Part shown: positions 8,531 through 17,599 of the stretch, one piece after another
How positions within the stretch are numbered: position 1 is the first letter of the stretch
Layout of the letters: each line of letters begins with the position of its first letter
Source of the DNA: Streptomyces qinzhouensis
Lineage (GTDB): Bacteria > Actinomycetota > Actinomycetes > Streptomycetales > Streptomycetaceae
Assembly (NCBI RefSeq): GCF_007856155.1
Contig: NZ_CP042266.1
Location: 7,874,001 to 7,938,000, forward strand
Direction of reading: 5' to 3'
Length of the DNA: 64,000 nt
Notes under the pieces: generated by a model
Seen by the model: only the letters and a program-made list of their open reading frames with translations
Database searches by the model: none
Told to the model about the DNA's origin: nothing
Program-made: the position numbers and the translations under genes

Positions 8531-9362
8531 GCGTACCCCCTCATCGACACTTCCCGCAATCTGCGGCCAGTGCATACCTTGTCGCTTGCAATCCACGCGC
8601 GCAAGGCTTTGTATGGCCACGTTCACGCCGTGGGGAAACGGCCCTCCGGGCCGGCCGCGAGCGGGTGAACGGAGCCGAGGGGCCCTACGGGGGTGGGTCC
8701 CTCGGCTGTTCCGTCCGGAGACTGCCGGCGAGCGGGCGACGCCTGCCGCGAGGCGAGTTGTTCCGTCCTCCGCGTCAACTCGGCATACCGCGAACGCCTT
8801 TGGGGCCGGGCCCGAGTCCGGGCGGCTGCGTCCGCTATCCGGTATGCGCTGTCCGGCGGTCGGGGGCGAGTCGCCGTTGTTCGCGGAGCCGGGGTGTCCC
8901 CGGTGCGGGCCGTCGCGCCGGGCGGGGTGCCGGTGGTCCGCCGAGGGTCCGGTCTCCGAGGTGTCCCCATGGGGGTACGGGGTCGGCCGAGCCCCTCCGT
9001 CGACCGGCGCGGGTCGCGGGGCGGCGGGCCCGGAGGCGGGGCAAGGGCCCGCCGGTCGTGGGGCAAGCCCGCTACTCCCTGAAGAGCATTCCGGACATGT
9101 CATGGAATATTCCCCATATCCCCCAAGGGTTTCGGTCTGGGACGTACATCACATACGACGCCGCTTAGTGGTTTCCCGTCGCCCCCGGTTCACCGTGGGC
9201 GGGCCGCGGCGCCCGGCGGCAGGGGGGCTCCCACTATCCGGCTTAGCAGTGAGCTCGTTGCTAGCGCTCCCCGTCACCGCTAAGAATCTGCCCACGCCGC
9301 CACCGGAGCTCAGCCGCTTCCGTCCCCCGTGTGCGGTCTCCCCATCTGAAGGGTTCCCCGGT
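8531..9362. other. About 830-bp divergent intergenic region
   Basis: It separates the XRE regulator unit from the transglycosylase gene. No convincing coding frame was found. It includes a perfect GGAATATTCC palindrome near 9103-9112 and a long inverted repeat at 9242-9284. Confidence 0.55.
9242..9284 (+). promoter_or_regulatory. Inverted repeat in the transglycosylase leader
   Basis: CTTAGCAGTGA (9242-9252) and TCACCGCTAAG (9274-9284) pair over 11 positions with one mismatch around a 21-base loop. It ends 78 bp before the transglycosylase start. It could be an operator or a structured 5' leader. I looked for c-di-AMP (ydaO) riboswitch core motifs, known for cell-wall hydrolases in this genus, and did not see them. 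Confidence 0.45.
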
Positions 9363-9842
9363 ATGTCCGTACTCAGCACGCGCACCACCCGGTCCCGCCG
9401 CCGGGCCTGGGCCGGCGGGCTCACCGCCGCCGGCACCCTCGCCGTCACGCTCGCCCTCGCCGTCCCCGGCACCGCCTCCGCCGCCCCCGCCGCCGCGCCG
9501 CAGGCCGCGGCCGCCGCGTACCCCGGCACCCTCAACGGCTGGATCATCGAGGCGCTCGATGTGATGCGCCTCAACGGCATCCCCGGTACCTACGAGGGGC
9601 TGCACCGCAACATCATGCGAGAGTCCAGCGGCAACCCGCTGGCCATCAACAACTGGGACATCAACGCGATCAACGGCACCCCGTCCAAGGGGCTGCTCCA
9701 GGTGATCGACCCGACGTTCCGCGCCTACTGGGTATCGGGCACCCCGAACGACCCGTTCCACCCGGTCGCCAACATCGTCGCCGCCGCCAACTACGCGGCC
9801 GACCGCTACGGCTCCATCGACAACGTCTTCGGCCCCTACTGA
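9363..9842 (+). CDS. Secreted lytic transglycosylase (SLT fold)
   Basis: 159 residues. A basic start and hydrophobic stretch form a signal peptide ending near ALAVPGTASA-APAAA (about residue 40). The mature part is a short goose-lysozyme/SLT-type domain: catalytic Glu87 in IMRESSGNP, a NNWDINAINGTPSKG stretch, the GLLQVIDPTF motif, and a closing ANIVAAANYAADRYG helix. Such enzymes cleave the MurNAc-GlcNAc bond of peptidoglycan non-hydrolytically and act outside the membrane during wall remodelling. It is short for the family but complete. The gene stands alone, with a long leader upstream and a strong hairpin downstream. Confidence 0.88.
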   Translation: MSVLSTRTTRSRRRAWAGGLTAAGTLAVTLALAVPGTASAAPAAAPQAAAAAYPGTLNGWIIEALDVMRLNGIPGTYEGLHRNIMRESSGNPLAINNWDINAINGTPSKGLLQVIDPTFRAYWVSGTPNDPFHPVANIVAAANYAADRYGSIDNVFGPY

Positions 9843-9856
9843 GCCGCCGGGCCGCC

Positions 9857-9904
9857 GGCCGTCGCCGGGGGTGCGCGCATCGGCGCGCACCCCCGGCGAC
9901 GGCC
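9857..9904 (+). terminator. Terminator hairpin, 22-bp perfect stem
   Basis: The arms at 9857-9878 and 9883-9904 are fully complementary around an ATCG tetraloop. It starts 15 bp after the transglycosylase stop. No T-run follows, as is usual in Streptomyces. Confidence 0.85.
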
Positions 9905-10460
9905 GGTCCGGCCGCCGGAAAGCGATGGCGCCCGGGTCCGGCCCGAGGAGGCCCCTCGTGCGGACAGTCGACCCCACCCCGTCCGGCGCGGACCCCGAAG
10001 ACTGACTCTTCCACCCCGGCGCGCCGTTCGCCGGAGACCCCGTACCGCTGCCAGGGGAACCGGTCGCCCGGGTGAAGCCGCCTCACGGCCATCCGGTCCG
10101 GCTCGTCTGCGGACTGCGCGAACCGCCCGTCGCCCGGTGAGGCGAGGGTGCGCCGACGGGGCCCGTACGAAAACGCCATACGCCTGTAACACACCGCCAT
10201 GAGCCGGCCCCGTACCCCTGTCTGCCTGCGGTGATCGTCCGGTCGGCGAGTGGCGTGGCAGCCGTCTTCCGCCCGTTGCCCGGGAGGTTCATGAGGTTGC
10301 CTCTTGTGCATTGGCCGTCGGCCCGTCAGGGTTTGCTGCAGACGGCAGGAGTTGACATGCCCCTGACGTCTTCTGGGTGTGTGAAACATCCGTGGAGCCG
10401 CAAAAACGATCCACCGCACCACCCCCCACCAGCGCACCACCGATGAGGAGGATCCCTCTG
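9905..10460. other. About 550-bp region before the subtilase gene
   Basis: No supported gene. A TTGACA hexamer at 10352-10357 is a possible -35 box, with a weak -10 candidate around GGGTGT. A GAGGAGG ribosome-binding site at 10445-10451 precedes the protease start. Confidence 0.45.
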
Positions 10461-11696
10461 ATGGCAGTGACGCAGTACGGCGGACGGCGTGACACCGGCC
10501 GCTCCCGGCGCACTTTCTCCCCCCTCGGCGCCGCCCTCGCGGCCGCCCTGACCCTGGGCTTCGTGACCGCGCTCCCCGCGGTCGCGGCACCCGAACCGCG
10601 CGAGGGGAGGATCGTCGACGCCGGAGCGCCCGGCGCGGTCAAGGACAGTTATATCGTCACCCTCCGCGATGGCAAGGCCCGCTCGGCCTCCGCCGACGGC
10701 CGTGCGCTCGCGAAGCAGTACGGCGCGACCATCAAGCGCACCTACACCAAGGCCCTCAACGGCTATGCCGTCACCCTCTCCGAGCGGCAGGCGAAGAGAC
10801 TGGCCGCCGACTCCCGGGTGGCGTCCGTCGCCCAGGACCGGACCGTCAGCATCCAGGCCACCCAGGTCAACCCGCCCTCCTGGGGCCTCGACCGGATCGA
10901 CCAGCCCCGGCTGCCGCTGGACCAGCGCTACACCTACCCCGACTCGGCCGGCGCGGGCGTCCACGCCTACATCATCGACACCGGGGTCCGGATCACCCAC
11001 ACCGACTTCGGCGGACGGGCCATCAACGGCTACGACGCCGTCGACAACGACAATGTCGCCCAGGACGGCAACGGCCACGGCACCCACGTCGCGGGCACGG
11101 TCGCCGGCACCGCCCACGGGGTCGCCAAGCGGGCCCGGATCGTCGCCGTACGCGTCCTCAACAACGCGGGCTCCGGAACCATCGCCGGGGTCGTGGCGGG
11201 CGTCGACTGGGTCGCCCGCAACGCCGTCAAGCCCGCCGTGGCCAACCTCAGCCTGGGCGGCGGCGCCAACGCCACCCTCGACAACGCCGTTCGCGGGGCC
11301 ATCAACGCCGGGGTGACCGTCTCGGTCGCCGCGGGCAACAGCAACGCCAACGCCTCCGGATTCTCCCCGGCCCGCGTCGGCGAGGCGCTCACCGTCGGCT
11401 CGACGACCATCACGGACGCCCGCTCCGGCTTCTCGAACTACGGGGCGATACTCGACCTCTTCGCACCCGGCACCAACATCACCTCCGCCTGGAACACCAG
11501 CGACACGGCCGTCAACACCATCTCGGGTACGTCGATGGCCGCACCGCATGTCGCGGGCGCCGCGGCGATCTACGCGGGCATCAACCCGCTCGCACCGCCC
11601 GCGCAGGTCGGCTCCGCCCTGGTGGCGGCCGCCACCCCGGGCGTCGTCACCAACCCGGGACCCGGCTCGCCCAACCGGCTGCTGCGGGTCAACTGA
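10461..11696 (+). CDS. Secreted subtilisin-like serine protease (S8)
   Basis: 411 residues, a prepro-enzyme. A signal peptide with several arginines runs to about residue 43 (ALPAVAA). An inhibitor_I9-type propeptide follows (about 62-130, starting DSYIVTLRDGK), then the S8 catalytic domain (about 140-405). The triad is Asp173 in IIDTG, His206 in HGTHVAG and Ser358 in GTSMAAPHVAG, with oxyanion Asn293 in AAGNSN. Size and layout match the proteinase K-like branch common in Streptomyces. ATG 10461 is chosen because GAGGAGG lies 9 bases upstream; an in-frame ATG at 10443 lacks a site. It should degrade extracellular protein. It is monocistronic, with a terminator downstream. Confidence 0.93.
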   Translation: MAVTQYGGRRDTGRSRRTFSPLGAALAAALTLGFVTALPAVAAPEPREGRIVDAGAPGAVKDSYIVTLRDGKARSASADGRALAKQYGATIKRTYTKALNGYAVTLSERQAKRLAADSRVASVAQDRTVSIQATQVNPPSWGLDRIDQPRLPLDQRYTYPDSAGAGVHAYIIDTGVRITHTDFGGRAINGYDAVDNDNVAQDGNGHGTHVAGTVAGTAHGVAKRARIVAVRVLNNAGSGTIAGVVAGVDWVARNAVKPAVANLSLGGGANATLDNAVRGAINAGVTVSVAAGNSNANASGFSPARVGEALTVGSTTITDARSGFSNYGAILDLFAPGTNITSAWNTSDTAVNTISGTSMAAPHVAGAAAIYAGINPLAPPAQVGSALVAAATPGVVTNPGPGSPNRLLRVN

Positions 11697-11757
11697 CCCG
11701 TGACAGCCGTCACCTGACCGGCCTCCGGGCCTTCGGGTGACCGCCGTACCCGAACAC

Positions 11758-11787
11758 GACGGCCGGAGGCACCCGCCTCCGGCCGTC
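11758..11787 (+). terminator. Terminator hairpin after the protease gene
   Basis: GACGGCCGGAGG and CCTCCGGCCGTC form a perfect 12-bp stem with a CACCCG loop, 62 bp after the stop. Confidence 0.85.
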
Positions 11788-11993
11788 ACCGCGTTCCGCC
11801 CGGCCTGCCGGACCGCTGCACCCCCCCAGGGCGCATGGCGCCACTGGTGTCGGGCCATCACGGGATAGCTGTCGCTCGTCCCTCACCGTGCCGGATGATC
11901 AAGCGACGGCGGCGGGCCGGTCCGGCCCGCCGCCATCGCGGGCCCACGCACCGCCGGCCCGGGCAACGCCGACACAGAGAAGGAGACCGGCAG

Positions 11994-13331
11994 ATGCCTC
12001 AGAACGACCGGGCGGAGTCCCGCGGCCGGGACGGCGGACTCAGCCGCCGCGCCGCGCTCTTCGCGGGCACGGCCGCCGCCGTACCCGCCGTCGCCCTCGG
12101 CACGGGCCCCGCGCACGCCGCCGAACAGGCCGGGACGGCCGCGGTGCTCGGCGGGGGAAGCGGCTGGATCGATGTGACCCAGTCGCCGTACTTCGCCAAG
12201 GGCGATGACGTCACCGACGACGGCCCCGCGCTCCAGGCGGCCATCGACGCGTGTCCGCAGGGCGGGACGGTCTATCTGCCACTCGGGCTCAAAGGGAAGT
12301 ACAAGATCACACAGCCCCTGGTGATCTCCAAGCCCAACATCACCATCCGGGGCACCCACGCCGGCCGGTGGCCTTACGAGACCGGCGCGCCCTCCTGCAT
12401 CAAGCCCATGACCGGCCAGTTCACCGGCGATGTCCTCATCCACATACCGGACAGGGAGAAGGGCGTCCCCGGCCGTCTCCCGATGACCGAGGACCCCGAC
12501 GGCATCCGGCTGATCGACCTGTCGTTCAACGGGGTCTCCCTGCCGGGCGTCGGCGGACTCCTCGCCGAGGGTGTCGTCCGAGATCTGCGGATCGAGCGCT
12601 GCACCTTCTGGCAGTTCTACGGGCACGCCGTCCACGCCAAATGGCATGAGCGCGCCGACGGAAACGCCTACTTCTCCAAGGGCTGGCGGCTCACCGAGGT
12701 CACCTGCTGGAACATCAAGGACACCGCCGCGGGCCCCAGCCACGGCTTCTACCTCGACCGTCTCACCGACGCCCAGTTGACCGACTGTCTGGCCGGTGAG
12801 TGCAGCACGGGCTACTACCACGAAGCCCCCGGCGACACCACGTACACCAACTGTCGCAGCGTCTTCAACCGGGTCCACGGCTTCCGCCTCGCCCGCTACA
12901 GCGACGGCATCATCTACAACGCCTGCTCCACCGACCGCAACGGCATCGACGGCTGGCATCTGACGGCCAAGGGCCCCACCACCCGCCCCGTCCTGATCTC
13001 CGGCTGCTACGCCCGCCGCGACGGACGCCTCGGCGACGGCGGCGCCAACAAGACCGCCGGACTGCGGGTCCTGGGTGAAACGGGCGCCACTCATCCGCCG
13101 GTGATCGTCAGTGGTTTCGTCGCCGTCACCGGAAAGAACGACCGGGGCGCCAGTGGCCCCGACCGGGTCTCCCCGGACTACGGCATCCGTATCGGCCACG
13201 CCCCGACCGTCACCGTCAGCGGCGGCTTCCTCGAAGGGACCGTGGCCGGGTTCCTCAACGAGAACGCCGGACTCACGAACCCGGTCGTGGTGCTCGACCC
13301 CTCCGTCGTCTCCCGGCGCGCCCAGGTCTGA
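11994..13331 (+). CDS. Tat-exported pectate-lyase-type beta-helix protein
   Basis: 445 residues. The twin-arginine start SRRAALFAGTAAAVPAVAL is followed by AHAA (cleavage near residue 43). The mature protein begins with a Pectate_lyase_3-like segment (GDDVTDDGPALQAAIDACP, then GGTVYLPLG and PLVISKPNITIRG). It continues in short strand-turn repeats typical of right-handed parallel beta-helices, for example RLIDLSFNGV, LRIERCTFWQFYGHAVH and LTDCLAGECSTGYYH. Proteins of this fold are polysaccharide lyases, glycosidases or phage-type depolymerases; I cannot assign a substrate. An AGAAGGAG ribosome-binding site precedes ATG 11994. It sits between a protease and a convergent regulator and appears to be a single-gene unit. 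Confidence 0.85.
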   Translation: MPQNDRAESRGRDGGLSRRAALFAGTAAAVPAVALGTGPAHAAEQAGTAAVLGGGSGWIDVTQSPYFAKGDDVTDDGPALQAAIDACPQGGTVYLPLGLKGKYKITQPLVISKPNITIRGTHAGRWPYETGAPSCIKPMTGQFTGDVLIHIPDREKGVPGRLPMTEDPDGIRLIDLSFNGVSLPGVGGLLAEGVVRDLRIERCTFWQFYGHAVHAKWHERADGNAYFSKGWRLTEVTCWNIKDTAAGPSHGFYLDRLTDAQLTDCLAGECSTGYYHEAPGDTTYTNCRSVFNRVHGFRLARYSDGIIYNACSTDRNGIDGWHLTAKGPTTRPVLISGCYARRDGRLGDGGANKTAGLRVLGETGATHPPVIVSGFVAVTGKNDRGASGPDRVSPDYGIRIGHAPTVTVSGGFLEGTVAGFLNENAGLTNPVVVLDPSVVSRRAQV

Positions 13332-13338
13332 ACGACGC

Positions 13339-13366
13339 GGCCCCGGCGAGGCGCGCCGCCGGGGCC
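13339..13366. terminator. Bidirectional terminator
   Basis: GGCCCCGGCG and CGCCGGGGCC form a perfect 10-bp stem with an 8-base loop. It lies between convergent genes ending at 13331 and 13375. Confidence 0.85.
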
Positions 13367-13374
13367 GGAGGGGC

Positions 13375-16300
13375 TCACACCACCACCCCGGCCGCCGCGA
13401 GCGCCGCTTCCGGCGTCAGCAGCGCGCCCCGGGTGAACGCCGCCGCGAAGACCCCGCCGCCCAGCACCGGACGGACGGCCGCCGTCACCCGGTCCACATC
13501 CCCCCGCTCGGCCGCCGCCAGCGGCGCGCCCGTCGCCGTCCGGGCCGCGTCCGCGCAGCCCAGCAACAGCGCCGCGGACTCTCCCCGGCCGGCCGCCGCC
13601 AGCGCGTCCGCGAACCCCTCCAGGGCCAGCGCGACCGCCCGCGGATCGCGCGTCGACACGGCCGCCGCGTACCCCTCCGCCTGGAGCCGCAGCGCCTCCC
13701 CGACCTCGCCCGCCTCCGCCGCCAGAAACCCCAGCTCGGCCAGGATCAGCGCGTTGCCGCCCTCCAGACCGACCTCCCGGTGCCAGTCGAGGACCTCCCG
13801 CAGATGGCGCTCCGCGGCCTCCGGCCGCCCCTCGCGGCGAGCCCCGAGCCCCAGCCCGATCAGCGCGTTGATCTCACCGGAGCGGAAGTCCAGCGCCGCC
13901 GCAGCGCGCAGCGCCCGCTCGTGGTGGTCGCGGGCCGCCGCGAAGTCCCCCGTCAGCAGGGCGATCCGGCCAAGGCCCGACAGCAGCTCGGGGACCTGGG
14001 TCGACAGACCGAACCGCCGGGCCGTGGCCAGCCCCTCCTCGCGCAGCCGCCGGGCCGTCGCATAGTCCCCGTGGATCTCGGCGACCGCCGTCAGCGGGAA
14101 GACCGGCCACAGCTTCGCGCAGGCGTCGCCCGCCTCGTCGAACAGCTCCGCGGCGCGCAGCGCGTCCGCCCGGGCAGCCGTGAGCGCGCCCCGCAGCAGT
14201 CGCTGCGTCGCCCGGTCGGCCAGCGCCGCCGCCTCGCCCCAACGGTCGCCCAGACTCCGGAAACCGTCGAGGGCGGGTCCGGTGAGCGCCTCACCCGCCG
14301 CGAGGTCGCCCGTGCCGTGCAGCGCATGGCCGAGCAGCCAGTGCGCCCGGGTCAGCTCCGGGTCCGGCATCTCCTCGGCGCACTCCGCCGGCTCCCGGCC
14401 CACGGCCGCGGTCTCCGCGAGGGCCGCGGCGATCAGCGCCGCCCGGTTCCCGCTGTCCCCGGCCATGATGGTCACCGCGGTCCCGGCGACCAGCGCCCGG
14501 GCCCGCAGCACCGGCGCCCCGCCCGGCAGCTCCCGTACCGCCGACAGCGTTCTGCGGGCCTCCCCGAGCCGCCCGCGCAGCACCCAGTACCAGGTCAGGG
14601 CGGTGGCGATGCGCAGCGCCCGGTCGGTGTCCCCGCCCGCCCCGGCCGTCTCGACGGCCCAGCGGAGATTGCCGTTCTCGGCGTCCAGCGCGGTCAGTTG
14701 CTCCCACTGCCCGGGGCCGTGCAGCCGGGGCGCGGCCGCTTCGGCGAGCCGGACGCCGTAGTCGAGATGCCGGGTCCGTACGGCGGCCGGCTCACCCGAC
14801 TCCCGAAGCCGTTCCAGGCAGTACGCGGCCACCGACTCCAGCAGCCGGTACCGCTCCCCGTCACCCACCATCTGCACCAGCGACCGGTCCACCAGCCCGG
14901 CCAGCAGATCGAGGACGTCCGCCGGGTCGATCCCGTCGCCCGCGCACACCGCCTCGGCGGCCTCCAGGGTGTAGCCGTCCGGGTGCGGGGACAGCCGCCG
15001 CAGCACCACCCGCTCCGGTTCGCTCAGCAGCTCCCAGCTCCAGTCGATCACCGCCCGGAGGGTCCGCTGGCGCGCCGGGGCGTCCCGGCGGCCCGCGCGC
15101 AGCACCCGGAAGCGGTCGTCGAGCAGCCCCGGAAGCCGGTGCACCCCCAGTGTCCTGACCCGGGTCGCCGCCAGCTCCAGCGCCAGCGGCAGCCCGTCCA
15201 GCCTGCGGACCACGGCCGCCACCGCCGACCGGTTGCCGTCGTCGAGCCGGAATCCGGGGGCCCCCGCCGAGGCCCGCTCCACGAACAGCCGCACCGCCGC
15301 GTCCGGATCGAGCGGCGGCACCGGCCACAGTGTCTCCGGGGCCAGCGCCAGCGGTTCCCGGCTCGTCGTGAGCACCACCAGGCCCGGGGCCCGCCGCAGC
15401 AGCAGTTCGACCAGCGCCGCGGCCCGGTCCACCACCTGCTCGCAGTTGTCGAGCAGCAGAAGCATTCGCCGGCCGCTCAGCGCGGCGGCCAGCCGTTCGG
15501 CGGGCGGACCCGGACTCCGTACCCCCCACACCCCGTCGTCGCGCAGCCCCAGCTCCGCCGCCACCACCTCCGCCGGTTCGCCGCCCGCGCCCGCCAGCTC
15601 CACCAGCCGCACCCCGTCGGGGAAACGGTCACCGAGCCGGGCGGCCACCGTCAGCGCGAGCCGGGTCTTGCCGACCCCGCCGGGACCGGTGAGCGTCACC
15701 AGCCGACGGGACGCCAGCAGCCCGGCGACCTCCGCCACCGCGGCCTCGCGCCCGACCAGCCGCCCGATCGGGGCGAGCGCCCGGGACGGTCCGGAGGCGT
15801 CGGCCGGCGGCTCCGCCGGTATCTCCGGGGCCACGGCCCGCGGGGTGTCGAGCGCCGGATCCTGCCGCAGCATCGCGGTGTGCAGCGCGACCAGCTCCGG
15901 GCCCGGATCGACGCCCAGTCCCTCCGAGAGCGCCCGGCGCAGCGACGCGTAGCCGTCCAGCGCCTCCGCCTGCCGCCCGCTCGCGTACAGGGCCCGCAAC
16001 TGCGCCGCGCGCAGCCGTTCGCGCAGCGGATGGGCCGTCACCGGCTCGGCCAGCTCCGCCGCGAGCGCCGCATGGTCCCCGAGCGCCAGCCGTGCCTCCG
16101 CCCGGTCCTCCACGACGAGCAGCCGCTCCTCCTCCCAGCGGGCGGCCGCGGCCCGCGCGAACGGCTCGCCGGCGAAGTCCGCGAAGGCCGGTCCGCGCCA
16201 CACGGCCAGCGCCCGCTCCAGCAGCCCGGCGCGTACCGCGGGATCGGGCGTCCTCCGGGCGCGGGCCGCCAGCGTCCGGAACACCGCCGCGTCCAGCGCG

Positions 16301-16653
16301 CCCTCGCCCGGCACCAGTTGATAGCCGGGTGCCCGGGAGACCAGCAGCTCACGTCCGCCCGGTACGGCCTCCGCCAGCACCCGGCGCAGCTGCGAGACCT
16401 TCGCCTGAAGCGCCCGCTGCGGATTGCCCGGGGTCTCGTCGCCCCACAGATCGTCGATCAGACGATGGGCCGCCACCGGCCGCCCCGGGTCGACGAGCAG
16501 GGCGGCGAGGAGGGTACGGACCTTCAGCTCCGGCACCCGGACCGCCCCGCCGTCCCCGGCCCACACCGTGACCTCGCCGAGGATCCCGAACCCGATCCCC
16601 CCGGTCGCCACCGCGCCGTACGCGCCGCCCTCCCGGTCCCGTTCCCCGTACAC
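13375..16653 (-). CDS. SARP-type regulator with NB-ARC and TPR domains (AfsR-like)
   Basis: About 1092 residues. The N-terminus is an OmpR-like winged helix (FGILGEVTVWAG, VRTLLAALLVDPGRPV, then LIDDLWGDETP). A bacterial transcriptional activation domain follows (about 115-265, ending ALSEGLGVDPGPELVALH). The NB-ARC/STAND ATPase has Walker A GPGGVGKT near residue 330, LLLLDNCEQV as Walker B, and LPLALELAATRVRTLG. The C-terminal third is helical repeats of TPR type rich in Leu/Ala/Arg. AfsR-like proteins activate secondary metabolism and bind direct repeats. GTG 16653 is chosen because AAGGGA lies seven bases upstream. It diverges from the SDR/quinone-reductase pair, an obvious candidate target. 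Its antisense strand carries a very long open frame caused only by GC bias. Confidence 0.92.
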   Translation of the reverse strand: MYGERDREGGAYGAVATGGIGFGILGEVTVWAGDGGAVRVPELKVRTLLAALLVDPGRPVAAHRLIDDLWGDETPGNPQRALQAKVSQLRRVLAEAVPGGRELLVSRAPGYQLVPGEGALDAAVFRTLAARARRTPDPAVRAGLLERALAVWRGPAFADFAGEPFARAAAARWEEERLLVVEDRAEARLALGDHAALAAELAEPVTAHPLRERLRAAQLRALYASGRQAEALDGYASLRRALSEGLGVDPGPELVALHTAMLRQDPALDTPRAVAPEIPAEPPADASGPSRALAPIGRLVGREAAVAEVAGLLASRRLVTLTGPGGVGKTRLALTVAARLGDRFPDGVRLVELAGAGGEPAEVVAAELGLRDDGVWGVRSPGPPAERLAAALSGRRMLLLLDNCEQVVDRAAALVELLLRRAPGLVVLTTSREPLALAPETLWPVPPLDPDAAVRLFVERASAGAPGFRLDDGNRSAVAAVVRRLDGLPLALELAATRVRTLGVHRLPGLLDDRFRVLRAGRRDAPARQRTLRAVIDWSWELLSEPERVVLRRLSPHPDGYTLEAAEAVCAGDGIDPADVLDLLAGLVDRSLVQMVGDGERYRLLESVAAYCLERLRESGEPAAVRTRHLDYGVRLAEAAAPRLHGPGQWEQLTALDAENGNLRWAVETAGAGGDTDRALRIATALTWYWVLRGRLGEARRTLSAVRELPGGAPVLRARALVAGTAVTIMAGDSGNRAALIAAALAETAAVGREPAECAEEMPDPELTRAHWLLGHALHGTGDLAAGEALTGPALDGFRSLGDRWGEAAALADRATQRLLRGALTAARADALRAAELFDEAGDACAKLWPVFPLTAVAEIHGDYATARRLREEGLATARRFGLSTQVPELLSGLGRIALLTGDFAAARDHHERALRAAAALDFRSGEINALIGLGLGARREGRPEAAERHLREVLDWHREVGLEGGNALILAELGFLAAEAGEVGEALRLQAEGYAAAVSTRDPRAVALALEGFADALAAAGRGESAALLLGCADAARTATGAPLAAAERGDVDRVTAAVRPVLGGGVFAAAFTRGALLTPEAALAAAGVVV

Positions 16654-16849
16654 GCGCCGTCCCTTCCCCTCGGTCCCCCCGGCCACCACTACCTTGCGCA
16701 CCCTGCCACACCCCCCACCATCACGCCCGCCCCGAACACCCCCGAACACTCTCCGAGCCGGACCCGAACACCCGCGGCGCACTCTCGTCATCAGCAGCCG
16801 GCCGCACCGGGCGGACGGCCCGCGGAACCGAATGGAAAAGGACGACACC

Positions 16850-17599
16850 ATGCAGCGTCTCCACGGAAAGACCGCCCTCGTCACCGGTTCCGGCCGGGGC
16901 ATCGGCCGGGCCATCGCCCTGCGCCTGGCCGCCGAGGGCGCTCGCGTCGGTATCCACTACGCCGCCGACGAGACCGCCGCCGCGAAGACCCTCGCCGCCG
17001 TCGAGGAGGCGGGCGGCAGCGGCTTCACCCTCCGCACCGAACTCGGCGTACCCGGCGACGCGGACGCCCTGTGGGCCGCCTTCGACGAGCACGCCGACGG
17101 TCTGGACATCCTCGTCAACAACGCGGGTGTCGCCGCGCCGGGCACCATCGACCAGGTCACCGAAGACGACTACGACCGGGTCTTCGCGGTCAACGCCAAG
17201 GCGCCTTTCTTCATCGTCCAGAAGGGCCTGAGCAGGCTTCGCGACGGCGGCCGGATCGTCAACATCTCCTCCGGTGTCACCAAGGTCGCCTTCCCCGGCA
17301 TGACGGCCTACGCCGCCACCAAGGGCGCCCTCGAAGTGCTCACGCTCACCCTGGCGCAGACCCTCGGCTCCCGCGGTATCACCGTCAACGCCGTCTCCCC
17401 GGGCACCATCGAGACCGATATCCACCCGTGGATGGCCGATGCCGGAGCGAAGGCCGCGGCCGCCGCCTTCTCCGTCTTCAACCGGGTGGGGCAGCCCGAG
17501 GACGTCGCCGACGTGGTGGCCTTCCTCGCCTCGTCCGACGGCCGCTGGGTCACCGGGCAGAACATCGATGTGAGCGGAGGGTCGGGCCTTGGCATCTGA
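16850..17599 (+). CDS. Short-chain dehydrogenase/reductase (SDR)
   Basis: 249 residues, a classical SDR. The NAD(P)-binding motif is TGSGRGIG (12-19), with NNAG (90-93), a catalytic Ser in NISSG near 140 and YAATK (Tyr154, Lys158). The end ITVNAVSPGTIETDI and the terminal GQNIDVSGG are those of 3-oxoacyl-ACP-reductase-like members. Substrate is unknown. ATG 16850 follows an AAAGGA site by about seven bases. The gene is divergent from the SARP regulator and overlaps the following NAD(P)H oxidoreductase, so the two probably form a redox operon. Confidence 0.9.
   Translation: MQRLHGKTALVTGSGRGIGRAIALRLAAEGARVGIHYAADETAAAKTLAAVEEAGGSGFTLRTELGVPGDADALWAAFDEHADGLDILVNNAGVAAPGTIDQVTEDDYDRVFAVNAKAPFFIVQKGLSRLRDGGRIVNISSGVTKVAFPGMTAYAATKGALEVLTLTLAQTLGSRGITVNAVSPGTIETDIHPWMADAGAKAAAAAFSVFNRVGQPEDVADVVAFLASSDGRWVTGQNIDVSGGSGLGI

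Noticed and set aside
9150..9362. c-di-AMP riboswitch upstream of the transglycosylase
   Set aside because: Known for cell-wall hydrolases in Streptomyces, but the conserved core motifs were not found; only an inverted repeat is supported.
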